DNA from: Sophora flavescens | Taxonomy: Eukaryota > Streptophyta > Magnoliopsida > Fabales > Fabaceae | DNA: 64,000 bases | Direction: 5' to 3' | Assembly: GCA_030762895.1 (NCBI GenBank) | Contig: CM061068.1 | Coordinates: forward strand, 74,487,228-74,551,227 | Part shown: in pieces, positions 22,636-34,727 of the stretch | Numbering within the stretch: the first letter of the stretch is position 1 | How the letters are laid out: each line of letters opens with the position of its first letter | Translations under genes and position numbers: made by a program | The notes under the pieces: model-generated | Databases searched by the model: none | Told to the model about the DNA's origin: nothing | The model's input: only the letters and a program-made list of their open reading frames with translations

Positions 22636-23898
22636 GGTTTAACTATTGAGTTGATCCCTAAACTATTTGGGAATTTTTAACTAGGTCCCTAAACTAAAAA
22701 ATTTTTATTAGGTCTTTGAATTTATATAAAATTTTCAATTGAGTTCCTGAACTAAAAAAATTCTAATTGGGTACCTAAAATTATATAAAATGTTCAATTA
22801 GGTCCCCAAAGTAGAAAAGGTGAATATATAAAATAAAAAATAAAAAATAAAAAATAAAAAAAATGATAAATGATGAAATTTAAAAAATTAATATTGTTTG
22901 ACATAATAATAAAATGACAAAGGATGAATATGAGAGAAAAAAAATACTATAAATAATAATAAAAAATAAAACTTAGTGAGAAAAACTATTGTTTAGCATA
23001 ATAATTAAATAAAAATAAATAGATTTGAGAGACAAAATTTAGTTCTTGAAATGATAATAACAAAGTAATGAAATAAGAAATTGTGCTAGAAAATTCATGT
23101 TTTATAACAAAATATTAAGTTATTAAACTGACTCAAATATTCAATAGTTGAAAGAACATTAAAATAATAACAATAGACATAGCAAGCAAAAATATTATTT
23201 ACGAAATATTAAATAATTTAATAAAAACCTCAATTAAAATATAAAATAACATAATAAATAATAAAATAAATTAAATAACTAAAAATAAAATTGACAATGA
23301 AACTAAGATGTGATATTAACTTAACTAGATTCTTTATTTTATTTATTATTTCAAATAATAAATTGTTTTAATTGATGTTTATTTTATTTTATTTATATTT
23401 TTTAATTGACGTTTATTAGTTTAATCCCTTAATATTTTGTTATAAAACATGGATTTTCTAGCACAATTTAATATTTTATTATTTTGTTATTATCATTTCA
23501 AGAACTAAATGTTGTCTCTCAAATTTATCTATTTTTATTTAATTATTTAGCTAAAAAATAATTTTTCTCAATAAATTAAAAATTTCATTTTATTATTATT
23601 ATTATTTTAAATAATTAGTTTTTTCTCTCATATTCATCTTTTGTCATTTTATTATTATGTCAAACAATATTTTTTCCCTAAATTTCATCATCTATCATTT
23701 TATTACTTTTTACTTATATAGTCAGGGACCTAATTGAAAATTTTATATAAGTTCAGGGTCCCAATTAGAAACTCTTTAGTTTAGGGACCCAATTGAAAAT
23801 TTTATCTAAGTTTAGGGACCTAATTAGAAAATTATTTTAGTTAATGGACCTAATTGAAAATTCCCAAATAGTTCAGGAACCAACTTAATAATTAAACC
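22636..23898. mobile_element. 1.26-kb fold-back element with about 480-bp inverted arms
   Basis: The ends read GGTTTAACTATTGAGTTG and, inverted, GGTTTAATTATTAAGTTG. Inverted similarity continues inward ('ggtccctaaact', 'ctatttgggaatttt', 'gaaatgataataacaaa') to about 23125 on the left and 23425 on the right. The flanks share AAATATTA, an 8-9 bp duplication like that of Mutator-type elements. No ORF, so it is a non-autonomous hairpin element. The mirrored copy is at 51620-52876. Confidence 0.75.
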
Positions 23899-23917
23899 AA
23901 ATATTATATATATATAT

Positions 23918-24140
23918 GGGCCATATCTAGTGAGAGGGCTTTTCTTATATGAGAGTGAGAGGGGTGAATCTTGGTCATACAACCATACATAGATGGTCAA
24001 GATTGAAAGTTATTCAATGATCACTTAAAAAAGTCACGTGACTTTATGTTTTAATATTGACAATTCAAGGTTTGATCTAATGGCTATGATTTATCTCTCT
24101 CACTCTCACATATGAAGAGCCATCTCACTTGATATGTCCC
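23918..24140. mobile_element. Hairpin MITE in a (TA)n tract (family 2)
   Basis: 223 bp. The ends are GGGCCATATCTAGTGAGAGG and, inverted, GGGACATATCAAGTGAGATG, each followed by 'gagagtgagag'. (TA)n lies on both sides. The mirrored copy at 51323-51545 is the same length. Sequence is unrelated to family 1, but insertion context is the same. Confidence 0.75.
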
Positions 24141-24199
24141 TTATATATATATATATGCAAGTATTCTGCCAATATGGGTTGTCACATCTGGTCAAGCCT

Positions 24200-24380
24200 T
24201 CCGCTTAGGGATGGCAATTGGTAGGGTACTATAGTACTCGTCCCCATATCCGTGTTTGGAAAAATTACCCGGACCCGTACCCTTATGGGTAGCAACTTTA
24301 GTACCCTCTGGGTACCTAAGAACCCGTACCCACACCCGTTACCCGTACTTTAACCCGTACCTATTGAGTTGTTTGATCCT
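24200..24380 (+). mobile_element. Possible terminal part of a hAT-like element
   Basis: 'TAGGGATGGCAATTGG' followed by repeated 'acccgtaccc' phrases resembles the end of many plant non-autonomous hAT-type elements. No matching other end was found, so boundaries are open. The mirrored copy is at about 51065-51200. Confidence 0.35.
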
Positions 24381-25333
24381 AATATAGGCCAAATCGACTT
24401 GTTAGGACCTAATTGGGCCAATTGCCCCGATCGGCCCAATTATACTTCTTTGGTCCTACTGGATCCCAAATGGACTTGTTTGATCCTAATAGAGCCCAAA
24501 TGGACTTTTTAGGCCATATAGGACCTAACTGGGCCAATTTGTACTTCTTTCGTCCTAATGGAGCCCAAATGGACTTGTTTGATCCTAATAGAGCCCAAAT
24601 GGGCTTTTTAGGTCATATGAGACCTAACTGGGTCAATTTGTACTTCTTTCGTCCTAATGGAGCCCAAACGGACTTTTTAGGTCATATGGGGACCTAACTA
24701 GGCCAATTTGTACTTCTTTGGTCCTAATGGTGCCTAAATGGACTTGTTTGATCCTAATAGAGCCCAGATCGACTTGTTAGGGCCAAATTGGGCCAATTGC
24801 CCCGATCGGCCCAATTGTACTTCTTTGGTCCTAATGGAGCCCAAATTGACTTGTCTGATCCTAATAGAGCCCAAATGGACTTTTTAGGTCATATAGGACC
24901 TAACTGGGCCAATTTGTACTTATTTGGTAATAATGGAGCCCAAATGGACTTGTTTGATCCTAATAGAGCCCAAATCGACTTGTTAGGACCTAATTGGTCC
25001 AATTTCCCCGATCGGCCCAATTGTACTTCTTTGGTCCTAATGGAGCCCAAATGGACTTGTTTGATCCTGATAGAGCCCAAATGGACTTTTTAGGTCATAT
25101 AGGACCTAACTGGGCCAATTTGTACTTCTTTCGTCCTAGTGGAGTCCAGATGGACTTGTTTGATCCTAATAGAGCCCAAATGGATTTTTTAGGTCGTATG
25201 GGACCTGAAAAGGTCAATTTGTACTTCTTGGGTCCTGATGGTGCCCAAATGGACTTGTTTGATCATAATAGATCCCAAATCGACTTGTTAGGACCTAATT
25301 GGGCCAATTACCCCGATCGGCCCAATTGTTCAG
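24380..25333 (+). repeat. 99-bp minisatellite array, copy A
   Basis: Units of about 99 bp ('ttgtacttctttcgtcctaa', 'tggagcccaaatggacttgt', 'ttgatcctaatagagcccaa', 'atggactttttaggtcatat'), with variant units containing 'ccccgatcggcccaatt'. Being a multiple of three without stops, it stays open and spells a 33-residue period. Nearly the same sequence recurs at about 33100-34100. Confidence 0.92.
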
Positions 25334-25339
25334 CGGGTT

Positions 25340-25559
25340 CTTCTTTTTTTTTTTTCTTTTTTTTTTTGTTGGGGGGGGGGGGGGGGTGGGTTTTGGGTTG
25401 GGTTTTGGGGGTTTGGTTTTTTGGGTTGTGTTTGGGGGTGTTGGGGGGGGGGGGTGGGGGTGGGGGGGTGGGGGGGGGGGGTTGTGGGTTTTTTTTTTTT
25501 TTGGGGGGGGGGGGGGGGGGGTGTGGTGGGGGTTGGGGTTGGGGTTTTGGTGGGGGGGA
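25340..25559 (+). repeat. G/T-only low-complexity tract
   Basis: About 220 bp consisting almost entirely of G and T runs, with G homopolymers up to about 20. It sits exactly where the array breaks off and a displaced arm fragment starts, and it has no counterpart in the right arm. It may be an assembly or gap-filling artefact. Confidence 0.9.
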
Positions 25560-25761
25560 TCATTAAAGTATACATAGATGTGGGGTGTTTATTGGTTTGG
25601 ATCAAATTGACGAACTCAAAACAAAAAAGAACCAAATTCATAAAGTTGGTTTAGATTTGTTGGGTATTCAAGGTGAAACCAAACCGGATCGAATAAGATC
25701 CGATAATAATTAGTGCGGTTTTTGGATTCAAGGTTTCTAAAACCAAACCAAACCAAAGTTA

Positions 25762-25813
<52 letters not shown>

Positions 25814-26127
25814 TAAGGGCAAGGATCAAGTTGCTCCAAGAGTAACTTTAAGCTTACTCCAAATCTCCACCATTGATACTTTTACGCTCATATCTAAGCA
25901 ATTTTATATATTATAAGTGTGAAATTTTTCCTCTTGATCATGTACTTTTTATGATAGGTCGGGTTTCTTGAAAAAATTGCAAGCCCGAACCAAATCGAAC
26001 CAATTGATTTTGATTTGTTCAAATTTATTTCTAGTGGAATCAAATGAATTACTGATCCGTGAACACTCTTACGTGAATGCAAATATTCAAAGTTATTCGA
26101 TAATCATGTGATCACTTAAAAAAACAC
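25560..26127 (+). repeat. Displaced copy of the MADS 3' flank
   Basis: It matches 13972-14760 (and 45512-46130) with an internal deletion. It contains a (TA)n run (25768-25810) and a 5' half of the family-1 MITE (25817-25877). No MADS coding sequence is attached. Confidence 0.85.
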
Positions 26128-28403
26128 GATAATTTCTTGAGTTATAACCCAGATAATTTCGTGATAGCAGAAGTTTCTTGGTGAAACTTAGTTTGGTTGC
26201 TTCTATTTTTGGTAGAGGTGAAAGTTATTATTTTGTAAATTCTCTGTACTAAGAATAGGAATTAATCCTTTTTGGATTAGAAATTATTCACCCCTTGATT
26301 CCTTGAATCCGCTATAAGATTCTTGTGGAAGAATGAACTTTATTAGATTCATGTTTATAAATGTGTATTGATCATGCATTTTTACACCCACGAACCTGAT
26401 AGAAGGATCTTTTTCCATACTGGATGTTCAGGTATCCTTCAAATTAATGAAATTATTTTCTATGCTTATGTGAAAGTGAAATCAAGAAAATTTTTCTTTT
26501 CTTGAGAAATTCTTTCATGATCACCAAGGTTATGTCTTATTGCAGTTCGAAAGTACTTGTCGTCGTTGATCATCTTAGTTCTACGTATTCTCCAAATGTC
26601 GTCGATGTGTGACCTATCTCATCAGTCATGAGTTGGATATCTTCACATCAAGATGTCAGAGTTAGTCGAGTATAGTGAAAAAGGGATATTTTAACAATTG
26701 AGACCTTCCTTGTTAAGGTATTGGCATTACCATGAATCTTTGTTATGAGTTTTATGAAGACCTACATGAGTCTTGTTTGAATTCAAGTGATCGTGGATCG
26801 ACTGGTGAAGTCTACACCCTTCTTACAAGTTAAGATCTACTATGCAGAGTTAGTGAACAGAATAATGTATCAGAGGATTGTTCAGACTTCATGGAGTATC
26901 TTCAAGTGTTGTTTCAGATGGAAACAGAAGTTTATCAACGTGTGTCGGTTAAGTTTGCTTTAAACGTGGAGGACTAAGTTGAGGCTAAGTCCAACCGATC
27001 ATCCTCAGTGGGATGGATAAGTAATGAGATGACCTATCTTTAGCAGGTTAGTTGGGAGATAATGTGGTACCTAATTTTTGTCATCTCTATGGTAGGACAA
27101 ACCAAAGTTGATAGGACCTTCGTTAATGTATAGATGTGAATGGTATTATGAGAACCCTTAAGTTCAACATCATTGAGTGAGATGATTACAATGGATCTTA
27201 TCATGATCGAGGCAGATATATCATTAAAGGAATTTAGAGTAGTGATCAACGTTTATGGTTAATGTTGACTTAGTGAGTTCGAGGATTAACGGAAAAATAT
27301 ATATGGTAGTTTTCCTTAAGCTGAACGAAAATAGTAAAGAGGAGTTCTTGAGTGAAACTAAGTTGTTAGAAAAGTTTAAGAATTATGATTTTGGATAATT
27401 CAAACTGAAGTGATTTCTTTTAGTTGTAGTTGCATGAAGGAATGTAATCGTATTCTTTAAGATTGAAATGAATGACTATGATATAAATTGGAGTGGTGGA
27501 ATATGTTCAAAGGAAAATAAGACAACAATTGTATACTTTGAGTTGAAGGTTGATGTATGATGGGGTAAAGTTAGTGTTGAACTTGATGTTCGTCGTGAGG
27601 ATAAGGTGTTGAAGAAGTTTTGCTAGCGGACAAATTTTGAGGCAAGAAGTGATTAAGTTTTATTGTGTCTTTCGAGTGTAATAAGCGATGGTGAAATGTT
27701 CATAATCTTTGAGGTTTTATTCTGGTAAATATGTGGTTGATGATCCACGGTGGAAACTGGACATTTTAAATCCAAGATTGCCATTGGGGAGTGTCCACCC
27801 GGATTTCTTGGCTTTGTTTTGGTGCAACTCCTAGGGGTAATGGCCTCAGAGAAACTTTGTTTTATAATCTCTTTTCTCGACTGCAGATATATAAGATAGG
27901 GGCAGATATGATACACGCACTTCCTTGTATAAGTGATAGAGCCCTATCTTTAGATGGAGGAATTGTCAGGAGTTGTGTATTTTCTTGGGTAATAGGGTAG
28001 ATGTGCATGGGAAATTTCTTAAACCAGGGATACTAACGGGGCTTGAGAACCAAATTGAAAATGAGAGGCAAATGAAGGATATGAAATCGAAGTAGGCAAA
28101 AGATTCGAGAGGAATTAAGAAGAGAACAGACTATGTTGGATGTGGTAAGATTCAATTTCAATAAGAAGATTGAATTTCTTAGGTTCTTGGCGCTAAGTTT
28201 GTCATGTGCAACTCAGGCTCAGAAGTAGTTAAAGGATAAATAGAGTGACATAAGAATCGATCTTGTTATAGAGTTATAGAGGAAAGGAATAAAGCGACGA
28301 GAATACAAAGTAAGATTTTAGGGTCTAGGTGTGATTACAAAATCCTGTTTAGTTTTGACTACCAAATTTCGAGGACGAATTTTTTTTTAAGAGGGGTAGT
28401 AAT
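26128..28403 (+). mobile_element. Decayed Ty3/gypsy internal (pol) region
   Basis: No intact ORF. Several blocks match the reverse complement of 36530-37760 ('cttgagttat', 'gcatttttacacccacgaac', 'tacaaaatcctgtttagtttt'), so both are remnants of one family. It ends in 'tttcgaggacgaat' and a purine tract 'aagaggggtag' immediately before an LTR start, the standard end of plant chromovirus-like pol. No RT or integrase motif could be read. Confidence 0.6.
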
Positions 28404-30728
28404 GTAACACCCTAGTTTTTACACCTATGATTAATTATTTTATTTGGATGTTTATGTTCATTTAGTTATGTGGTTTAGTTTGAATAATTAAATTACTCTC
28501 TTCAAATTATTTTATTGGGTGCGTTAGCACTGACTTATTTCAGTAAATGCACGCTTACTAGACAATAATTTATGTTATTGTCACTATTATTACCGGTACA
28601 GAAAAATATTTTAAATAATATGATTAAGAGAAAATCATTTTCATTTTTTCATTCTATTTAATTTTAGAGTTGAAAATAAACTGGTTTGACATTAATCGGA
28701 GATTAAATTTTGGACCGAGTATTTTCTTAGTTGATCAGTTCAACTATTAATCTTTACTCTAATTTGAATTTCGAAATCATATATTCATCAATCTTTATTT
28801 TTAGATTCCAAAAAGTAAAATCATGTTTATTTTAGACCTAATATTTATCACTCATTTTGTACCTATCACTAAAGAATTAGTTTAAAAACTTAACTTTCTC
28901 ATTTCTCTCTCTCTCTCTCTCTCTCTCTCGACGCCCTCTCCCTCATTTTCTCTTTTCTTTCTCTCCTTCTTCTCCCTCCTGACTCCATCTTCTTCTTCCC
29001 TCTCCCCAACTTCTTCTTCTACCTCCTTCCTTCCTTCAAGTCGCGCCGCTCTACTCAGATCGCCGCCGGCCGCTGCTCGAGATGGAAGGACGAAGATCAC
29101 GTCCCTGCACGCGGTCCTCGCCACTGTTGCGCTCTCTGGTGGCGAAACCGCCTCTCTCCACCGTGGTAAGCACTGCGCGCCGCCGCCTCCATGGTGGTTC
29201 CACCATTCTCATAGTGTTTTGAGCTCTCTTCTTCCTTTCTATGAAGCTTAGCTTCACTTTATGGATCATGGTTGTTGTAGGGGAGTGTTCCACCGCCACT
29301 GCCACCTCGCCGGAGTTGCGTGACGTCGTCGTCGCACCCATGGTTGGTCACTGCGTCCTCTGCCTTCAAGCTTCGGTGAGTGTTTTACCCTCTAATCTCT
29401 TCTAGATTCAAAACCCCCAAATTGATTTTGAAACCCTAACCCTAACCCTTTGATTTCAGATTTTAATCTTAAGATTAAAGCTTGCTTTATGAAATTGGGA
29501 CTGTGAATTGGTGTTTCCCTAAACCAATTTCATTATTCTTTAGTTAAAATGAGTTTTCCCCAAATTGTATTTAGGAGACCTAAACCCCAATTTGATTTTA
29601 ATTGAATTTGATTCTGTTTTTGTGAAATTAATTATGATTTAGTGCAATTAGGACTCTTAATTGATGATTCCCAAGTTCTATTTTCATGATCCTTTAATCA
29701 AAACAAAGTTTCCTTAAAGGATATTGTGAAGCGTAAGCCCCAAACATGATTTTCTTTGAAAATAACCTTGTTTGGTAATAAGATAAAGTGTTTAGATCAA
29801 ATTAGAATGTGTGTTTGATCATGTGTAATTGATTTCTTAATTTCTGGTTGTTGCGCGTTGTTGGATTCCCTCTCTGAGACGTTTGACACGGCTATGCTTG
29901 CTTGATGGAGTAGATATGAGCTAATGTGAGCATTAAGACGAGGATCCTTTACTTGTCTTCAAAGGTAAGGGGAGTTTACCTAGGGATATTCAATAACTAT
30001 ATGCATGTGTGTATGTGTGTAATTGAGTGTTGTGAATATTATTGTGATGTTGAGCCAATACTTGAATAACTTGTTTACTTGAACCATTGTGGTTATTACT
30101 TGGAGTTGAACATTTCTTGCTTTAAAGTTTTATGAATTATATATATGTGATTAACTGTCATTATTTGTGATATTATTACTGTTGATTGAAGTTTGAGAGC
30201 CAGACTTGAGTCTGTGCCCAATAATGATAAGGATTAAAAGTCTTAATAAGCCTTGAATAGAACTTTGAAAGTTTTGGGTTCACTTATAAAAGTTCTTCGT
30301 TTAAAGTGCTTACTTCAGAAGAATAAGATCCTGGTTTTTAGGAAAATTTTAAAGTGATTTTGAGTTGAAGGAAACTATATTTTTGTGATCAAAAGTTTTG
30401 TTCTAGAGAAAACCTTTTCGAACGGTGTGCTTTATGAAGGAAAGACCCTTTGAAAATATTTAACTTTATTCCATCAAGGAATTTCAAATACAAACGAATT
30501 TCCTAAATGTTTTAGAAAATATTTTGCAAAGGAAAAGGATTTTCTCCTAAATAATTTGGAAACGTTCCGGTTACTTGGATAAGTGACCGAGGTTTTGTTT
30601 TGGTCTTGATTTTCACAAAGCAAAATGTTTTACAGGCAGATAAATAAGCTTAGAAACCGAGACGTCGGGGTTCTAGTGTGGTATATACACGTAGATCAAG
30701 GATCTGTGTCATGGGACGGAGTGTCCTA

Positions 30729-31435
30729 TGTTGATGAATCTGGGCAAGTATACCCAGTCGTGCAAGTAATACGGTGGTGAAACCGGTTATCGTATCCACG
30801 GGGATTGGATGTCAATTATCAGTTCACAAACTCGGCAACTATCTAGACTAAACAGAGAATTCAAAACAAACAAAACAAAAGGAATAAAATCTTTTTGGCT
30901 TTTTGTCGAGTACTTGGGATGCGAAAAGGATATGTTGGGACTAGACTTCACCAAACCTCTAGCTCATGTACTATCAGGGCCGTGATGGCCATCACGGCCA
31001 GGCCGTGACATGTTCTGGAGTGGGCGCGCTTTCAAATTTGGAGCATCACGGCCGTGAGCCTTATCACAGCTAGGCCGTGATCGGTTCTGTTTGGCCTGTC
31101 ACGGCCGTGATGGGCATCACGGCTAGGCCGTGACAACTTCTGACTTTTGCCTTCAATCTTCTCAGTTTTCTTGATCATGGCCGTGATGGTCATCACGACT
31201 AGGGTGTGATGGGCTCTGCTTGGCTTATTTTCTTCACTTTTCAAGCTCTATCTCATCCAAGCTCCATCAAGGCTAATTCTAAGAATTTTTACATTAATTC
31301 CTGCAAAACAACACCAAGAAACCGCTTCACCCGTTCCAAGGGAAAAACTAACTAAAATCAAATAAAAAATGCCTAATCTATATGAAAAATGCATGCAAAA
31401 GTGTACAGAAAACATGATGTAAAATCACACTATCA
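30729..31435 (-). mobile_element. Solo LTR, Tat/Athila-like (707 bp)
   Basis: On the minus strand it starts TGATAGTGTG and ends 'gggtatacttgcccag...catcaaca', the same end style as the LTR ending at 9870. The flanks are TCCTA (30724-30728) and TCCAA (31436-31440), a likely 5-bp target duplication with one change. It interrupts the gypsy LTR between two 'gtgtcct' stretches. Confidence 0.65.
30955..31215. repeat. Tandem repeats with the palindrome ATCACGGCCGTGAT
   Basis: Within the solo LTR a block of roughly 50-60 bp containing 'atcacggccgtga' or a close variant occurs about five times, alternating with 'ggccgtgac' and 'ttctg' spacers. Confidence 0.8.
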
Positions 31436-31794
31436 TCCAACGAGTTTTGTTTTTGGACTGTGTGTCCTAAATTGATGTGGAAAGTGTGAGTTCCATATCC
31501 GCGAGCCTAAAATTGGTGCATCGGTTTAAGGGCCTCGTGATTGAGCATTCGGACTGTGTATCCTGTGTTAAGTTTAAAAAGGTTTGGACTGTGTGTCCTG
31601 TATTTGTTTAAAGTTAAAAGTCTTAATATAAAATTAAGCATGGTCGTTAGCTTTGTGCTTCGACAAGGAAAGATTATTACGACAAAGAAAACGAAATGGG
31701 AATAAAAGTTTTTCTCATGCATTTTTGGCAAACGTGCCATGTGTTATGATCATTGTGTTCTGTGTGGACCAATGAGTTACCATGTGTATGACTA

Positions 31795-32180
31795 CAACAA
31801 TGGTTGGAGAGTTGTCACAAGGGGCCGTATGACTAAGCTGCAATAGCTGTTTGAGTGGCTATCATACGAGGTCGGATAATACTCGTGCATAGCTGCAATA
31901 GTTGTTTGAGTGGTTATTGCACAAGTGACTCTGTACATAACTGCAATAGTTGTTTGAGTGGTTATGTATCTGTGTACAACTGTAAAAGCTGTTTGAGTGG
32001 TTGTCACAGAGGGATCGTGTGAACAATTGCAAAAGCTGTTTGAGGATTGGTCACATGAGGTTGAAGTGGATTATCCGACATTGTATCTGTGTACAACTGC
32101 AATAGCTGTTTGAGTGGTTGTCACAGAGGAGTCATGTGAACAGTTGCAATAGCTGTTTGAGCAATGGTCACATGAGGTTG
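31795..32180 (+). repeat. Minisatellite in the gypsy LTR
   Basis: The phrase 'aactgcaatagctgtttgag' or a close variant occurs seven times at about 55-65 bp spacing. Confidence 0.8.
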
Positions 32181-32462
32181 AGATTTCTTGGGCATTGTTT
32201 TGTTCATTTTTACAATGCGCCATGTGCGGAGCTTGATCAGCTCGAAACGAAACAGAAAGTTGTGGGATCTCCAGAGATTAAGTATCAAAATAGAGTTGGA
32301 TATTGAAGTGTCATACATTCTCTTTATAAAACTGATTGTTCGGGTTTAAGACCCTTTGATATAACACTGTTATGTTATGTATATGCATGATTTAAATGCT
32401 TATATGATTATGTGATGTATGTACCATGTATATGGTTGTTGTGTGATATATCCATTTGTTGG

Positions 32463-33049
32463 TAATCTTTACTCTAATTTGAATTTCGAAATCATATATT
32501 CATCAATCTTTATTTTTAGATTCCAAAAAGTAAAAACATGTTTATTTTAGGCCTAATATTTATCACTCATTTTGTACCTATCACTAAAGAATTAGTTTAA
32601 AAGCTTATCTTTCTCATTTTTTCTCTTTCTCTCTCTCTTGACGCCCTCTCCCTCATTTTCTCTTTTCTTTCTCTGCTTCTTCTCCCTCCTGACTCCATCT
32701 TCTTCTTCCTTCTCCCCAACTTCATCTTCTACCTCCTTCCTTCCTTCAAGTCGCGCCGCTCTACTCAGACCGCCGCCGGCCGCCGCTCGAGATGGAAGGA
32801 CAAAGATCGCGTCCCTGCACGCGGTCCTCGCCACTGTTGCACTCTCTGATGGCGAAACCGCCTCTCTCCACCTCGGTAAGCACTGCGCGCCGCTGCCTCC
32901 ATGGTGGTTCCACTATTCTCATAGTGTTTTGAGCTCTCTTCTTTCTTTCTATGAAGCTTAGCTTCACTTTATGGATCATGGTTGTTGTAGGGGAGTGTTC
33001 CACCACCACTGCCACCTCACCGGAGTTGCGTGACACCGCCGCCGCACCC
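32463..33049 (+). repeat. Direct repeat of LTR segment 28750-29340
   Basis: It is almost identical to 28750-29340, from the 'taatctttactctaatttg' block through the GC-rich block, then switches at 'gccgcaccc' to the array beginning at 33050. The ORFs in both copies correspond and are not genes. Confidence 0.9.
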
Positions 33050-34727
33050 TTATGGGTAGCAACTTTAGTACCCTCTGGGTACCTAAGAACCCGTACCCGC
33101 ACCCATTACCCGTACTTTAACCCGTACCTATTGAGTTGTTTGATCCTAATATAGGCCAAATCGACTTGTTAGGACCTAATTGGGCCAATTGCCCCGATCG
33201 GCCCAATTATACTTCTTTGGTCCTACTGGAGCCCAAATGGACTTGTTTGATCCTAATAGAGCCAAAATGGACTTTTTAGGCCATATAGGACCTAACCGGG
33301 CCAATTTGTACTTCTTTCGTCCTAATGGAGCCCAAATGGACTTGTTTGATCCTAATAGAGCCCAAATGGACTTTTTAGGTCATATGGGACCTAACTGGGC
33401 CAATTTGTACTTCTTTCGTCCTAATGGAGCCCAAATGGACTTTTTAGGTCATATGGGGACCTAACTAGGCCAATTTGTACTTCTTTGGTCCTAATGGTGC
33501 CCAAATGGACTTGTTTGATCCTAATAGAGCCCAGATCGACTTGTTAGGACCAAATTGGGCCAATTGCCCCGATCGGCCCAATTGTACTTCTTTGGTCCTA
33601 ATGGAGCCCAAATAGACTTGTCTGATCCTAATAGAGCCCAAATGGACTTTTTAGGTCATATAGGACCTAACTGGGCCAATTTGTACTTCTTTGGTAATAA
33701 TGGAGCTCAAATGGACTTGTTTGATCCTAATAGAGCCCAAATCGACTTGTTAGGACCTAATTGGTCCAATTTCCCAGATCGGCCAAATTGTACTTCTTTG
33801 GTCCTAATGGAGCCCAACTGGACTTGTTTGATCCTGATAGAGACCAAATGGACTTTTTAGGTCATATGGGACCTAACTGGGCCAATTTGTACTTCTTTCA
33901 TCCTAGTGGAGTCCAGATGGACTTGTTTGATCCTAATAGAGCCCAAATGGACTTTTTAGGTCATATGGGACCTAAAATGGCCAATTTGTACTTCCTGGGT
34001 CCTAATGGTGCCCAAATGGACTTGTGTGATCCTAATAGATCCCAAATCGACTTGTTAGGACCTAATTGGGCCAATTACCCCGATCGGCCCAATTGTACTT
34101 CTTTGGTCCTAATGTACCCGAATGGACTTGTTTGATCCTAATAGATCCCAAATGGACTTTTTAGTTCATATAGGACCTAACTGGGCCAATTTGTACTTCT
34201 TTCGTCCTAGTGGAGTCCAAATGGACTTGTTTGATCCTAATAGAGCCCAAATGGACTTTTTAGGTCATATAGGACCTAACTAGGCCAATTTGTACTTCTT
34301 TGGTCCTAATGGAGCCCAAATGGACTTGTTTGATCCTAATAGAGCCCAAATGGACTTTTTAGGTCATATGGGACCTAACTAGGCCAATTTGTACTTCTTT
34401 GGTCATAATGGAGCCCAAATTGACTTGTCTGATCCTAATAGAGCCCAAATCGACTTGTTAGGACCTAATTGGGCCAATTACCCCGATCGGTCCAATTGTA
34501 ATTTTTTGGTCCTAATGGAGCCCTAATGGACTTGTATGATCCTAATAGAGCCCAAATGGACTTTTTAGGTAATACAGGACCAAACTGGGCCAATTTGTAC
34601 TTCTTTCATCGTAATGGAGCCCAAATGGACTTGTTTGATCCTAATAGAGCCCAAATGAACTTTTTAGGTCATATGGGACCTAACTAGGTCAATTTGTACT
34701 TCTTAGGTCCTAATCTATATTGGTTTA
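33050..34727 (+). repeat. 99-bp minisatellite array, copy A' (left arm block L3)
   Basis: 33050-34100 duplicates 24280-25333 in direct orientation. The array continues to about 34727. It matches the reverse complement of 49571-51065 in the right arm. Long open frames in both directions derive from the 99-bp period. Confidence 0.92.

Larger units (their letters stand above)
22262..24280 (+). repeat. Left palindrome arm, block L2
   Basis: This resumes the arm after the retrotransposon (TSD GTAAG 22262-22266). It matches the reverse complement of about 51180-53254. 22262-22375 is a non-coding stretch ('tgaccttgcaagggggcgag'), and 22378-22620 contains one end of the family-3 hairpin repeat. Confidence 0.88.
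28404..32462 (+). mobile_element. Gypsy 3' LTR (truncated, with nested solo LTR)
   Basis: It begins TGTAACACCCTAG right after the purine tract. The LTR landmarks lie in forward order: a CT-rich leader at 28905-29035, a GC-rich block at 29040-29360, 'aaaccctaaccctaaccc' at 29430-29447 and 'cttcaaaggtaaggggag' near 29960. The expected LTR end (GGTGTTACA type) is not reached; at 32463 the sequence jumps to a repeat of the LTR's own early part. ORFs in the GC-rich block are LTR shadows. Confidence 0.65.

Noticed and set aside
24413..25566. ORFs of 90-190 aa with PNGAQMDLFDPNRAQ repeats, also at 33180-34135 and 50148-51051
   Set aside because: They come from the 99-bp minisatellite; no non-repetitive coding extension or start context.
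25716..25812. Tyr/Ile repeat proteins over TA tracts (also 45566-45887, 46947-47156, 54689-54951)
   Set aside because: Translation of (TA)n microsatellites.
30955..31215. CRISPR-like array
   Set aside because: The repeats are palindromic LTR minisatellites with variable, non-unique spacers in a plant genome; no cas genes.
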